NCBI RefSeq assembly: GCF_010894405.1
Contig: NZ_JAAIYA010000002.1
Coordinates: 682,001 to 746,000, forward strand
Origin: Pyxidicoccus caerfyrddinensis
GTDB taxonomy: Bacteria; Myxococcota; Myxococcia; Myxococcales; Myxococcaceae
Length of the DNA: 64,000 nucleotides
Direction: 5' to 3'
Shown: positions 50,984 to 61,845 of the stretch, piece after piece
Layout of the letters: the number at the start of each line of letters is the position of its first letter
How positions within the stretch are numbered: position 1 is the stretch's first letter
Notes under the pieces: generated by a model
The model's database searches: none
What the model saw: the letters and a program-made list of their open reading frames with translations, nothing else
Told to the model about the DNA's origin: nothing
Translations under genes and position numbers: made by a program

Positions 50984-53489
50984 GCACGAAGCGTTACAGC
51001 GAGGCCGACCTGCGCGCCCTCATCGAACCCTTCGGCAACCCCATGGTGGCGGTCGTCGACGGACGCGTGTCCGCCGTCAACGTGGCCTACCTCGCCATGC
51101 TGGGGTTTCCCCGCGAGCAGGTGGAGGGCCGCTCCGTCATGGACTTCGTCCAGCCGGAGGAGCGCAGCCGCCTGTCCGAGCGCTACCGCCTGCTGGAGTC
51201 CGGCGACGCGCCGATGGTCCCCCAGACGCAGATCTACCAGGTGCCCTGCGCGGGCGGCGTCACCCGCGAGGTGGCCCTCTTCTCCACGCGCGTGCAACTG
51301 GAGGGCGGGGGCAGCGCGCTGCTGCTCAACTGCCTGCTCTTGCAGGACCGGCCGCCGGAGATGACCGTCGCCGAGCGCCTGGTGGACACGTCCGCGAGCC
51401 TGGTGTCCGCGCACTCCGAGGACGCGGTGCGCCGCGTGGCGCTGAAGGGGCTGCAGGACGCGGGCTTCCGCGTCCGCCTGCTGCGCTGGGACGGTGAGCG
51501 ACTGCTGGCGCGCGACGGCGAGCCCCTGCCGGAGGACGTGCGCCTGGGCCTGGAGTCGCTGTCCGACGCGCGCCCCGTGTTCGGCGGCGCGGACCGCGCC
51601 TCGCCCACGCACGTGTACATTCCGGTGGGCGGCCCGCAGGCCGAGGTGCTGTGGGTGCAGGGTGCGTGGGTGGCGCCCCGCCATGGCTCGGTGCTGACGC
51701 TCTTCGCGAAGGTGGTGGGCGCCGCGCTGACGGACGCGCGTGTGCAGGCGGACGGCGCGCGCAGCCGCTGGGAGATGGAGGCCGTGGCCCAGGTGGCGCG
51801 CTTCGTCGCGCAGCCCGTCCCGCCCTCGCTGGAGGACTTCCTGGCGCGCGTCGCGGACCTGCTGCAGGGGAGCGCCGCGGCGCTGCACCTGACGCCCCCG
51901 CCGGGCGGCGCGCTGGCGCTGGCCACCCACGTGGGGCTGGCGGATCTGGTGCGCGACGGCGAGCACGCCGCGCGGCTCACCGGTCTGCTGGCGGTGGCGG
52001 CCTCGGGGGAGGGTGGGCTGTCCACCGAGGCCCAGGGCGCGAAGCTGGGAGACTTGTCCGGCGGGCGGCTGGGGTGTGGCGCGGTGGCGCGGCTCACCCG
52101 CGGCGGTGAGGTGTGCGGCACCCTCCAGGTGCTGCGCGCGGCCGGCCACGCCTTCGACTCGCGGGACGTGCGGCTCTTGGGGACGCTGGCGGAGTTGCTG
52201 GTGACGCTGCTGGAGCAGCGCCGGCTGCGCGCGGAGTCCTCGCGCCAGCTCGCGGAGACGCGGCTGCTCCTGGACCTGGCGCGCACCACCTCGGGCGTGC
52301 TGGAGACCTCCAGCATCCTCGACGTGGCGTCCGACTTCCTCGTCCACCTGCTGGACGTGTCCAACTGCTACATCATGCTGTACGACGAGGGGGCGAAGCT
52401 GCTGCGCGGCGCCGCCGCCTCCACGGCCCACCGCGACTTCTTCCGCACGGTGGTGCTGCCGCTGCACGGGGACAGCCTAGCCACGCGGGTGGCCCGTGAG
52501 CGTCGGCCCATCGCCCTCGAGGATGTAGCTGCCTCGGGCGGCGGCTTCGACTCGCACCTGGCCCAGCGCTTCGGAGAGAAGGCGCTGCTCGCCCTGCCGC
52601 TCACCTCGCGCGAGGAGCTCATCGGCGTGGTGGTGGTGGACGACACGCGCCGGCCGCGCGCCTTCGGGCCGGAGCTCATCGAGCTGGCCGAGGCCACCTG
52701 CGGCCAGCTGGCGCTCTCCATCGCCAACGCGCGCCTGTACGAGTCGCTGTGGGCCAGCTACGCGGAGCTGGCCGCCACCCGCGCGGAGATGGTGAAGCGC
52801 GAGCGGCTGGCCGCGCTGGGCGAGCTGTCCGCGATTGTCGCCCACGAGGTGCGCAACCCCCTGGGCGTCATCTTCAACGCGGTGGCCTCGCTGCGCCGGC
52901 TGCTGGACCCGGGCGGCGACGCGGCCATGCTGCTGGACATCCTGGGCGAGGAGAGCGACCGGCTCAACCGCATCGTCGGGGACCTGCTGGACTACACGCG
53001 CCCGAGAGACCCGGTGCTCCAGCACGAGGACCTGGGGCGCGTGCTGCAGGACTCGCTGGAGGCCGCGCGGGTGCAGGGTGGGGGAGCGGACCGGCCCGTC
53101 CACATCCACTCGGACGTGGAGCCGGGGCTGCCGCCGGTGCCCATGGACCGGCGGCTCATCCGCCAGGCGCTGGTCAACGTGGCCGTCAACGCGATTCAGT
53201 CCATGCCACAGGGAGGCATGGTGCAGGTGCGCGCCCGCCGCGAGGCCTACGCGGGCAAGGACCAGCTGCGCATCGACGTGGCGGACCAGGGGCCGGGCAT
53301 TCCCGCGGAGCTGCTCCACCGCGTCTTCGAGCCCTTCTTCACCACCAAGGCCCAGGGCACCGGACTGGGGCTGGCCGTCGTCAAGCGCATCCTCGAGGAG
53401 CATCGGGGAGAAATCGCCGTGGAGAGCACGCCCGGCCGCGGTACCACCTTCACCTTCCGGCTGCCCCTGTCGCAGCCCCCGTCCTTCCC

Positions 53490-53493
<4 letters not shown>
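50980..53493 (+). CDS. pxrK: soluble PAS/GAF sensor histidine kinase (PxrK-like)
   Basis: 837 residues, no membrane segment. A PAS domain (about 10-130; LIEPFGNPMVAVVDGRVSAV, FPREQVEGRSVMDFVQPEE) leads into two GAF-like regions (about 140-260 and 270-410) and a third GAF (about 425-580). Then HisKA with LSAIVAHEVRNPLGVIFNA (H622) and HATPase_c with the N box ALVNVAVNAIQS and G boxes DVADQGPGIP and GTGLGLAVV. It should autophosphorylate and pass phosphate to the response regulator that starts on its stop (ATGA). Identified as PxrK by position before an NtrC-type regulator and the pxr RNA. The signal is unknown but must be cytoplasmic. Confidence 0.85.
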
Positions 53494-54932
<1,439 letters not shown>

Positions 54933-54979
54933 CGACGGGGTGGGGCCTGGGCATACCGGTGTAACTTTTCCGCACTCAT

Positions 54980-54997
54980 GGATTCAGATCCGAAATG
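54980..54997. promoter_or_regulatory. candidate PxrR enhancer site 1 (imperfect palindrome)
   Basis: GGATTCAG-AT-CCGAAATG shares TTCAG and seven of eight bases of the right arm with the perfect palindrome 83 bases downstream. Lies about 194 bases upstream of the predicted pxr start. Confidence 0.45.
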
Positions 54998-55062
54998 GGC
55001 GGGGTTCATCGGTGAAAAGCCCAAAGGCTTGAAATTGCTCGGACTTTTCACATCTGCAACTC

Positions 55063-55080
55063 CATTTCAGGGCTGAAATG
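55063..55080. promoter_or_regulatory. candidate PxrR enhancer site 2 (perfect palindrome)
   Basis: CATTTCAG-GG-CTGAAATG, exact 8-bp arms with a two-base centre. Centre about 111 bases upstream of the predicted pxr start, a normal distance for an activator of sigma-54 holoenzyme. Confidence 0.6.
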
Positions 55081-55156
55081 CAAAGGGCCGGTGCCAGCAA
55101 CGTCAGGTGATGGGCTAAGCCCTTGAGAAAATTAGACTTTGCTCCCAAAAGGGCGC

Positions 55157-55172
55157 TGGCACGAGGGCTGCT
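55157..55172 (+). promoter_or_regulatory. sigma-54 promoter of pxr
   Basis: TGGCACG-AGGG-CTGCT. Against TGGCACG-N4-TTGCW there is one mismatch (C for T at the start of the -12 half); the critical GG and GC with ten bases between are intact. With the final C of GC at -12 the start would be near 55183. Confidence 0.85.
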
Positions 55173-55182
55173 AAAGGAATGC

Positions 55183-55305
55183 GCGGGACACATCGAAGCG
55201 AGGCTGAAGGCGGTTCCCCCCCACCCCTTCAGCACTTCCGGTGAGTCACCTTGAGAAGACCCGCGGCCTGGCACCCTTCTGGGGTGCCGGGCCGCCTTCT
55301 TTTCT
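55183..55305 (+). ncRNA. pxr: Pxr small regulatory RNA
   Basis: About 123 nt between a sigma-54 promoter and an intrinsic terminator, with no open reading frame of note. Stem-loop: GCTGAAGG (55203-55210) pairs with CCTTCAGC (55226-55233), exposing a 15-base loop with seven consecutive C's (55216-55222) followed by ACC. A smaller hairpin, GGTG-AGT-CACC (55240-55250), follows, then the terminator stem. Identified as Pxr because it lies between an NtrC-type regulator gene and a GNAT gene, as described for M. xanthus, where Pxr prevents fruiting-body development during nutrient abundance. The ends are predictions; processing to a shorter form, reported in M. xanthus, cannot be seen here. Confidence 0.85.
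55264..55305 (+). terminator. intrinsic terminator of pxr
   Basis: CGGCCTGGCACCC (55264-55276) pairs with GGGTGCCGGGCCG (55282-55294): 13 pairs including one G-U, loop TTCTG, followed by CCTTCTTTTCT. Strong Rho-independent terminator. Confidence 0.92.
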
Positions 55306-55366
55306 ACGTCCAGAAAGTTTTCGGGTATCCGTCGGTGCTCTTCCAATGCGCAGGGAGGGGTGACTG

Positions 55367-56206
55367 ATGGCAGTGCAAGTGGGACAAGAGGCGCCGCCGT
55401 GGGTGTTGAGACCCGGGCGGCCCGAGGACCATGCGGTCTTCACCCGGCTGTTTCGGGAGCTGGGGGTGGATGACCCGCCGCCTCCTCCGCCGCTGTGGGC
55501 GGCCGAGCTCATGCCGCTCACCGTCTTCGCAGAAGGCCCGGGTGGGGTGGTGGCCTACGGGGTGACGGAGGCGCTGGGCGAGGTGGGCTACGTGGGGCAG
55601 CTGGTGGTGGACGCGTCCGCCCGCGGGCAGGGGCTGGGACGGTGGATGATGGCGCGGCTGGCGGAGCGCCTCCGGGCGCAGGGCTGTCAGCGGTGGGCGC
55701 TGTACGTGAAGCGAGACAACACGCCCGCGCTGCGCCTCTACGCCTCGGTGGGGCTGCGGCCCGCGCGCCAGGCGGCCAACCTCAAGCTGACGCGGGCCCA
55801 CGTGGCGGCGCTGCCCGCCGCGCCGCCGGGACTGCGGGTGGTGCCGGTGGCGCCGACGGAGGAGGACGCGCTGACGGCCGCCTTCGGGCTGATGCCGGGC
55901 AAGCTGTCGCGCTTCGCCACGAAGGAGTCGCACCGGTTGCTGCGGCTGGAGGAACCGGGCCGGGCCACGGAAGGCCCGCCGGGGCTGATGGACGTGCGCG
56001 CCTCCTCCGGGCTCCTCTTCCCCTTCTTCGCGGCATCGCCCGGCCATGCGCGGGCGCTGCTGGAGGACGCCTTCGCCGGGTGCGGGGACGCGGTGGAGTC
56101 GCTCAACGTGGTGGTGACGGACGACGCGCCGCTGGACGCGCTGCTGCGCGCGGCGGGCGCCGACGTGCGCAACGAGACGCTGGAGCTGCGCGGCCCGCTG
56201 CCCTGA
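55367..56206 (+). CDS. GNAT family acetyltransferase downstream of pxr
   Basis: 279 residues. The catalytic GNAT domain covers residues 12-145: WVLRPGRPEDHAVFTRLFRE, then the acetyl-CoA loop VVDASARGQGLGRWMMARLA and NTPALRLYASVGLRPAR. A second half (150-279), with VPVAPTEEDALTAAFGLMPG and VESLNVVVTDDAPLDALLRA, resembles a degenerate GNAT repeat. GGGAGGGG precedes the ATG. The substrate is unknown. It starts about 60 bases after the pxr terminator and should have its own promoter or low read-through. Confidence 0.88.
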   Translation: MAVQVGQEAPPWVLRPGRPEDHAVFTRLFRELGVDDPPPPPPLWAAELMPLTVFAEGPGGVVAYGVTEALGEVGYVGQLVVDASARGQGLGRWMMARLAERLRAQGCQRWALYVKRDNTPALRLYASVGLRPARQAANLKLTRAHVAALPAAPPGLRVVPVAPTEEDALTAAFGLMPGKLSRFATKESHRLLRLEEPGRATEGPPGLMDVRASSGLLFPFFAASPGHARALLEDAFAGCGDAVESLNVVVTDDAPLDALLRAAGADVRNETLELRGPLP

Positions 56207-56213
56207 AACGACG

Positions 56214-56246
56214 ACGCCCGCCCGGGCACGAGGCCGGGGCGGGCGT
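56214..56246. terminator. hairpin between GNAT gene and nuoN
   Basis: ACGCCCGCCC (56214-56223) pairs with GGGCGGGCGT (56237-56246) between two convergent genes. No U-run on either strand; likely a bidirectional transcription barrier that ends the nuo operon. Confidence 0.6.
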
Positions 56247-56277
56247 TGGACGGGCAGGGGACAGGCCCTGCGCGAGG

Positions 56278-57837
56278 CTACTGGCCGAAGATGGTGCTGG
56301 CCTGCACGAGCCAGCCCATGACGGGGCCGGGGATGATGCCCAGCACCACCACCGCCGCGGTGGACAGCACCAGCGCCAGCTCGGTGGACCAGCTGCGCTC
56401 GAGGACTTGCGCGCCCTCGGGCACCGGCCGCATGAACATGTAGACCACCACGCGCAGGTAGTAATAGACGCCCGCGGCGCTGGAGAGCACGCCGACGATG
56501 GTGAGGCCGATGAGGCCCGCGTCCACCGCCGCCTGGAAGATGAGCAGCTTGCTCATGAAGCCGATGGTGGGAGGAATGCCGCCCAGCGACAGCATGAAGG
56601 CCGCCATGGCGAAGGCCCAGCCCGGCCGGCGCTGCGCCAGCCCGCTGAAGCGCTCCAAATCCCACGCGGTGCCCTTCTCCTCGTCCTCGCGGCGCTCCAG
56701 GGCGGAGACCATGGCGAAGGCGCCCACCGCGCTGAAGGTGTAGGCCAGCAGGTAGTAGAGGATGCCGCGCAGTGCCTCGGCGCGGGCCACGTCCAGCGCG
56801 GTGCCGCCCGTCAGCGCGGAGGCGCCCAGCAGGCGGAAGCTCTCACCCGGCGCGGTGACGAAGAGGGCCGCCACGCCCACCAGGAGATAGCCGGCGTGGG
56901 CGATGGACGAGTACGCCAGCATGCGCTTCACGTTGCGCTGCGGAATGGCCAGCAGGTTGCCCGCCACCATGGTGAGGAAGGCCAGGGTGGAGAACAGCGC
57001 CAGCAGCATCTGCGGGTCGATGCCCTTGCCCACGGTGATGAACACGCGAACCATGGAGGCGAAGGCCGCCGCCTTCACGCCCGCGCTCATCAGCGCGGTG
57101 ACGGGAGTGGGGGCGCCCTCGTAGACGTCCGGCGTCCACATGTGGAAGGGCACCGCGGCCACCTTGAAGGCGAAGCCCGCGCCCACCAGCACGACGCCCG
57201 TGTACACCAGCCCAGGCTGGCTCTGCATCGCCGCGCCCAGCGGACCCACCATGGCCGTCAGCTGGGTGGTGCCAGTGGCGCCGTACAGGAGCGCCGCGCC
57301 GTACAGCAGCACCGCCGAGGAGAAGGCGCCGAGGATGAAGTACTTGAAGCCCGCCTCGCTGGGCCGCGTGCCGCGGCGCAGGTACGCCGTCAGCGCGTAG
57401 GTGGCGATGGAGAGCACCTCCACGTTGACGAAGACGGTGATGAGCTCGTTGGACATGGCCAGCAGGCTCATGCCCGCGGATGCGAAGAGCATCAGCGCGT
57501 AGAACTCACCGCGCTCCGCGCCGCGCTTGCGCAGGAAGCTCACCGCGCTGAGCGCCGCCAGGCCCAGGCCCACGCACACCACGAGGGTGAGGAAGCTGGA
57601 GAACGGGTCCAGCACGCCGAAGCCGAGCAGCACCTCCTGCGGCGGCTCGAACATCAGCGCCACGGCCACCGCGCCGGCCGCTACCGCCGTCACCACCGTC
57701 AGCACGGCCTGGTAGGCGCGCGACGAGGTGGCGGAGAGGAAGACCTCGGACAAGAGCAGGATGGAGGCGCCCGCGACCATGATGATGGCGGGCAGCAGCG
57801 GGAGGAAGTCTGCCAGGACGAGATTGGGCAGGTTCAT
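56278..57837 (-). CDS. nuoN: NADH-quinone oxidoreductase subunit N
   Basis: 519 residues, about 14 membrane helices, antiporter-like subunit. PFHMWTPDVYEGAPTPVTAL is the hallmark loop, with the charged helix residues in LSAGVKAAAFASMVRVFI, and KRMLAYSSIAHAGYLLVGV is the conserved Lys/His channel segment. GGIPPTIGFMSKLLIFQAAV fits the same family. It forms one proton channel of complex I. Last gene of the operon, 18 bases after nuoM; a hairpin follows. Confidence 0.96.
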   Translation of the reverse strand: MNLPNLVLADFLPLLPAIIMVAGASILLLSEVFLSATSSRAYQAVLTVVTAVAAGAVAVALMFEPPQEVLLGFGVLDPFSSFLTLVVCVGLGLAALSAVSFLRKRGAERGEFYALMLFASAGMSLLAMSNELITVFVNVEVLSIATYALTAYLRRGTRPSEAGFKYFILGAFSSAVLLYGAALLYGATGTTQLTAMVGPLGAAMQSQPGLVYTGVVLVGAGFAFKVAAVPFHMWTPDVYEGAPTPVTALMSAGVKAAAFASMVRVFITVGKGIDPQMLLALFSTLAFLTMVAGNLLAIPQRNVKRMLAYSSIAHAGYLLVGVAALFVTAPGESFRLLGASALTGGTALDVARAEALRGILYYLLAYTFSAVGAFAMVSALERREDEEKGTAWDLERFSGLAQRRPGWAFAMAAFMLSLGGIPPTIGFMSKLLIFQAAVDAGLIGLTIVGVLSSAAGVYYYLRVVVYMFMRPVPEGAQVLERSWSTELALVLSTAAVVVLGIIPGPVMGWLVQASTIFGQ

Positions 57838-57855
57838 GGTGGAAGCTCTTTCGGC

Positions 57856-59580
57856 CTATTGCCGCTGCGAGGGGACGGCGGCCAGCGGAACGGGCGCGGA
57901 CGGCGCGGCGGCGGTGATGCTCGAAGGCAGCGACATCACCTCCACGCGGACCTGGTCGTCCTGCACCGGGGCCCCGGGGGTGCCCACGCGGGCGCGGGCG
58001 AGGAAGCGGTCCGTGGACGGGGCGAGCCGGTCCAGGAAGGGCTGCGGCATCAGGCCCATCACCCCGACGAGGATGATGAAGGGCAGCACGGTGAGCCCCT
58101 CGCGCAGGTTCATGTCGCGCAGGTGCTGGTTCTCCCGGTGGGTGAGCCCGCCGAAGAACACCTTCTGCACCATCCACAGCATGTACGCCGCGCCCAGGAT
58201 GACGCCCAGCGTGGCGAAGGCGCCGAACACCACCGTCAGGTGCGGGTTGCCGGCGGCCACGCCCAAATCACTCTTGAAGGTACCCAGCAGCACCAGGAAC
58301 TCACCGATGAAGCCGTTGGTGCCCGGCACCGCCACCGACGAGAAGGTGATGATGAGGAAGGCCGCGGTGAACACCGGCATCACCTTCGCGATGCCGCCGA
58401 AGTCCGCCATGAGCCGCGAGTGGCGCCGCTCGTAGAGGAAGCCGAAGAGGAGGAACAGCGCGCCCGTGGACACGCCGTGGTTGAGCATCTGGTACGCGCT
58501 GCCGGTGGCGCCCTCGGCCGTCACGGCCAGGATGCCCAGCATGCAGTAGCCCAGGTGGCTCACCGACGAGTACGCAATCAGCTTCTTGATGTCCCGCTGC
58601 GCCAGGCACATCAGCGCGCCGTAGACGATGCCGATGACGGACAGCACCGCCAGGAACGGCCGCGCGTTCTGCGCGGCCGCGGGGAAGAGGGGAATCGCGA
58701 AGCGCCAGAAGCCGAAGGTGCCCATCTTCAGCATCACGCCGGCCAGAATCATGGAGCCGGCCACCGGCGCCTGCACGTGCGCGTCCGGCAACCACGTGTG
58801 CACCGGCCACATCGGCACCTTGATGGCGAACGCCAGCGCGAAGGCGGCGAACAGCCACGGGCCCCAGGTGTGCATCGTCCTGGCGAGCCCGCTCAGCGAG
58901 TCACACGCGCCCTGAGGCCCGCCCATGCACGCCGTCACCTGGCGGTTGGCGTCCAGCAGGCCGTTGTAGAGGGCGGCGTAGTCGAACGAGCGGCTGCCCG
59001 CGGGCGCGCTGATGAAGTACACGGCGATGATGGCCACCAGCATCAGCAGCGAGCCGGCCAGCGTGTAGAGGAAGAACTTCACCGCCGCCATCTGCCGGTC
59101 CTCGGCACCCCACACACCCACCATCAGGTACATGGGGATGAGCATGGCCTCGAAGAAGACGTAGAAGAGCAGCACGTCCAGCGACACCAGCGCGCCCAGC
59201 ATCGTCGTCTGGAGCACCAGCAGCGCCAGGTGGAACTCCTTGATGCGGTGGCTGATGTACGTGGTGGAGGCCAGCACTACCAGGGGGCCCAGGAACACGG
59301 TGAGCAGCAGCAGGCTCACCGCCAGGCCGTCCACGCCGATGTGGTAGCTGGTGCCGAACATCTCGAACCAGGGCACCCGGTACTCAAGCTGGAACTCCGG
59401 CCCGCCCGGCACGTAGCGCAGGTAGGCCCAGACCCCGAAGACGGCGTCCACCAGCATGGCGATGAAGGTGACGGTGCGAATCTGCCCGGGCTCGCTTCCG
59501 GGCAGCACCAGCACCAGCGCCGCGAAGACGAGCGGCAGGAAGACGACGAGGTTGAGCAGGTGGGTGTCGAAGAAGCTCAT
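57856..59580 (-). CDS. nuoM: NADH-quinone oxidoreductase subunit M
   Basis: 574 residues, about 14 membrane helices. FFEAMLIPMYLMVGVWGAED carries the essential glutamate, PMWPVHTWLPDAHVQAPVAG the broken-helix loop, and DIKKLIAYSSVSHLGYCMLG the lysine segment. About 40 extra residues after the last helix are Pro/Ala-rich, beyond the usual NuoM. Start at 59580 overlaps the nuoL stop (ATGA). Proton-pumping antiporter subunit of complex I. Confidence 0.96.
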   Translation of the reverse strand: MSFFDTHLLNLVVFLPLVFAALVLVLPGSEPGQIRTVTFIAMLVDAVFGVWAYLRYVPGGPEFQLEYRVPWFEMFGTSYHIGVDGLAVSLLLLTVFLGPLVVLASTTYISHRIKEFHLALLVLQTTMLGALVSLDVLLFYVFFEAMLIPMYLMVGVWGAEDRQMAAVKFFLYTLAGSLLMLVAIIAVYFISAPAGSRSFDYAALYNGLLDANRQVTACMGGPQGACDSLSGLARTMHTWGPWLFAAFALAFAIKVPMWPVHTWLPDAHVQAPVAGSMILAGVMLKMGTFGFWRFAIPLFPAAAQNARPFLAVLSVIGIVYGALMCLAQRDIKKLIAYSSVSHLGYCMLGILAVTAEGATGSAYQMLNHGVSTGALFLLFGFLYERRHSRLMADFGGIAKVMPVFTAAFLIITFSSVAVPGTNGFIGEFLVLLGTFKSDLGVAAGNPHLTVVFGAFATLGVILGAAYMLWMVQKVFFGGLTHRENQHLRDMNLREGLTVLPFIILVGVMGLMPQPFLDRLAPSTDRFLARARVGTPGAPVQDDQVRVEVMSLPSSITAAAPSAPVPLAAVPSQRQ

Positions 59581-61817
59581 TGCATCACCTGGATGAGGGC
59601 GTAGGCCACGCCGCCCAGCAGGGCGAGGGCCATCACTGCGGCGTAGGCCTGGGCGTCGCCCGTCTGCACGTAGCGCAGCGCGCTGCCCACGCGGGCCGTC
59701 ACCCACGCCGTGCCGCGCACCGCGACGGTGTCGATGAGGAGCGCGTCCACCACGCGGAAGAGGATGAAGCTCATGAACTTCACGGGCCGGATGACGATGA
59801 ACTCGTACAGCTCATCCACGTAGAACTTGTTCTGCGCCGTGCGGCGCACCGCCCGGGCGAAGGCCGGAGCCGGCTGGCCCGCCCGCGCCGGGAAGAAGCG
59901 CAGGTACAGGAAGGCCGCCGCACCGCCGCCCGACAGCGCCACCAGCCAGGCGAAGACGTAGTCGGCCAGGTGGGGAACGCTGGTGTCCAGCTCCACCGTC
60001 TTCGCCCCGTTGGCGATGCGGTTCATGGCGCTGAACACCGGGCTGAGGAAGTTCTCGAACACCGCCTGCGGCTGGCCGGAGGACGAGCGCATCAGCGGGA
60101 AGGCGTACACCGCGGCCACCACGCTGAGCACCGCCAGCACCACCAGCGGCAGCGTCATCTGCCAGGCGCTCTCGTGCGCGTGCGCCACCCGGGCCTCCTT
60201 CGAGCGGGGACCCTCGAAGGTGAGCAGGTACAGGCGCGTCATGTAGAAGGCCGTGCTCGCGGCGATGACCAGGCCCAGGTAGTAGACGGCGCTGGAGACC
60301 CAGTGCAGGCCCTCCAGGTGGTTGTGGTGCACGCCGTGGAGGATGGCATCCTTCGAGAAGAAGCCGGACAGCGGGATGATGCCGGTGATGGCGAGCGTGG
60401 CCACCAGGAAGGTGCCCCACGTCCACTTCATCTCGTGGCGCAGGCCGCCCAGCTTCTTGATGTCCGTCTCGTCGCCGTTGCCGTGCATCACGCTGCCGGC
60501 GCCGAGGAAGAGGCAGGCCTTGAAGAACGCGTGCGTCACCAGGTGCAGCACCGCCGCCCAGAAGATGCCCATGCCCACGCCCATGAACATGATGCCCAGC
60601 TGGGACACGGTGGAGTAGGCGAGCACCTTCTTGATGTCGTCCTGCGCGAAGGCGATGAGCGCCGCCAGCAGCGAGGTGAGCGCGCCGATGATGGCCACCG
60701 TGGCCATGGCGGTGGGGCTCAGCACCAGCAGCGCGGCCATGCGGCTGAAGAGGTAGACGCCCGCGGTCACCATCGTCGCCGCGTGGATGAGGGCGGAGAC
60801 CGGCGTCGGGCCGGCCATGGCGTCCGGCAGCCAGACGTAGAGCGGCAGCTGCGCGCTCTTGCCCGCCGCGCCCAACAGGAACAGCAGCAACGCGGCCGTC
60901 ATCACCCCGCCGAAGGTGTAGCCCTCCAGCGGGCCCGCCTCGATGGGGGTGGTGAGGTCCACCTTGTCGCTGTTGGAGTCCATCAGGCCCTCGGCCATCT
61001 TCTCCAGGCCCTTGAAGGTGAGGGGGCCCTTCTCCTGCAGCGCGGCCTGGTAGCGCTGGCTGTTGCTGCCGGCCATGGCGTAGTCGCCGGCGTTCGCCTG
61101 GCGCGTGAAGGCGGAGACCAGCAGCACCATCAGGAACGTGGCGATGAGGAAGGCGAAGTCGCCGATGCGGTTGGTGACGAAGGCCTTGCGCCCCGCCCAC
61201 GCCTTGGCCGGGTCCGTGTACCAGAAGCCGATGAGCAGGTAGCTGGCCATGCCCACGCCCTCCCAGCCCACGAAGAGCAGGACGAGGTTGTCGGCCAGCA
61301 CCAGCGTCAGCATCGCCGCGACGAAGAGGTTGAGGTACGCGAAGTACCGCCAGTACCCGTCGTCGTGCTCCATGTAGCTGGTGGAGTACAGGTGGATGAG
61401 GAAGCCCACGCCGGTGATGACCAGCAGGAGGATTCCGGACAGGTGGTCCACCGCCAGCCCGAAGTTCACCCGGAAGTCGCCCACGGCGAACCACGTGCCG
61501 TAGTCATACGCCAGCGCGTAGCGGACGAAGTCGGCTTCGATGCCGAAGGGGTTCCGGTAGAAGGCGAGCAGCCGCCGCGCGCCGTCCCCCGCGCCGGGGG
61601 CGGTGTGGCTGGTGGCCCAGAAGGCCAGCACGCTCAGCACGAAGGCGCCGGCCACCGCCGAGCAGGCGATGAGGTGCACGTTGGCGCGGCCCAGCATCCG
61701 GCCGAACACGCCACAGATGAACGCGCCCAGCAGCGGCAGCGCGATGATGAGCCCCAGAGAGGGCGCCAGCAGGTCCGGAGCGACGGGCGCCACCTGGAAG
61801 AATTCGGCAAGGTTCAT
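59577..61817 (-). CDS. nuoL: NADH-quinone oxidoreductase subunit L
   Basis: 746 residues, somewhat long for NuoL, with about 15-16 membrane helices plus the long lateral helix. GWEGVGMASYLLIGFWYTDP holds the essential glutamate, LPDAMAGPTPVSALIHAATM the conserved loop, DIKKVLAYSTVSQLGIMFMG the lysine helix, and HAFFKACLFLGAGSVMHGN another hallmark. The C-terminal helix HL region and an extra helix follow. Distal proton channel of complex I. Confidence 0.96.
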   Translation of the reverse strand: MNLAEFFQVAPVAPDLLAPSLGLIIALPLLGAFICGVFGRMLGRANVHLIACSAVAGAFVLSVLAFWATSHTAPGAGDGARRLLAFYRNPFGIEADFVRYALAYDYGTWFAVGDFRVNFGLAVDHLSGILLLVITGVGFLIHLYSTSYMEHDDGYWRYFAYLNLFVAAMLTLVLADNLVLLFVGWEGVGMASYLLIGFWYTDPAKAWAGRKAFVTNRIGDFAFLIATFLMVLLVSAFTRQANAGDYAMAGSNSQRYQAALQEKGPLTFKGLEKMAEGLMDSNSDKVDLTTPIEAGPLEGYTFGGVMTAALLLFLLGAAGKSAQLPLYVWLPDAMAGPTPVSALIHAATMVTAGVYLFSRMAALLVLSPTAMATVAIIGALTSLLAALIAFAQDDIKKVLAYSTVSQLGIMFMGVGMGIFWAAVLHLVTHAFFKACLFLGAGSVMHGNGDETDIKKLGGLRHEMKWTWGTFLVATLAITGIIPLSGFFSKDAILHGVHHNHLEGLHWVSSAVYYLGLVIAASTAFYMTRLYLLTFEGPRSKEARVAHAHESAWQMTLPLVVLAVLSVVAAVYAFPLMRSSSGQPQAVFENFLSPVFSAMNRIANGAKTVELDTSVPHLADYVFAWLVALSGGGAAAFLYLRFFPARAGQPAPAFARAVRRTAQNKFYVDELYEFIVIRPVKFMSFILFRVVDALLIDTVAVRGTAWVTARVGSALRYVQTGDAQAYAAVMALALLGGVAYALIQVMQ

Positions 61818-61845
61818 GGGAAGAAGGCTCCTGGCGGGGCGGGCG

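Noticed and set aside
55269-55284. Second TGGCAC sequence close to the pxr promoter
   Set aside because: It is part of the terminator stem and lacks a -12 element at the right distance.
55495-59604. 1,369-codon open frame on the plus strand
   Set aside because: Runs through the GNAT gene and antisense to nuoN and nuoM; composition is typical of a shadow frame in GC-rich DNA.
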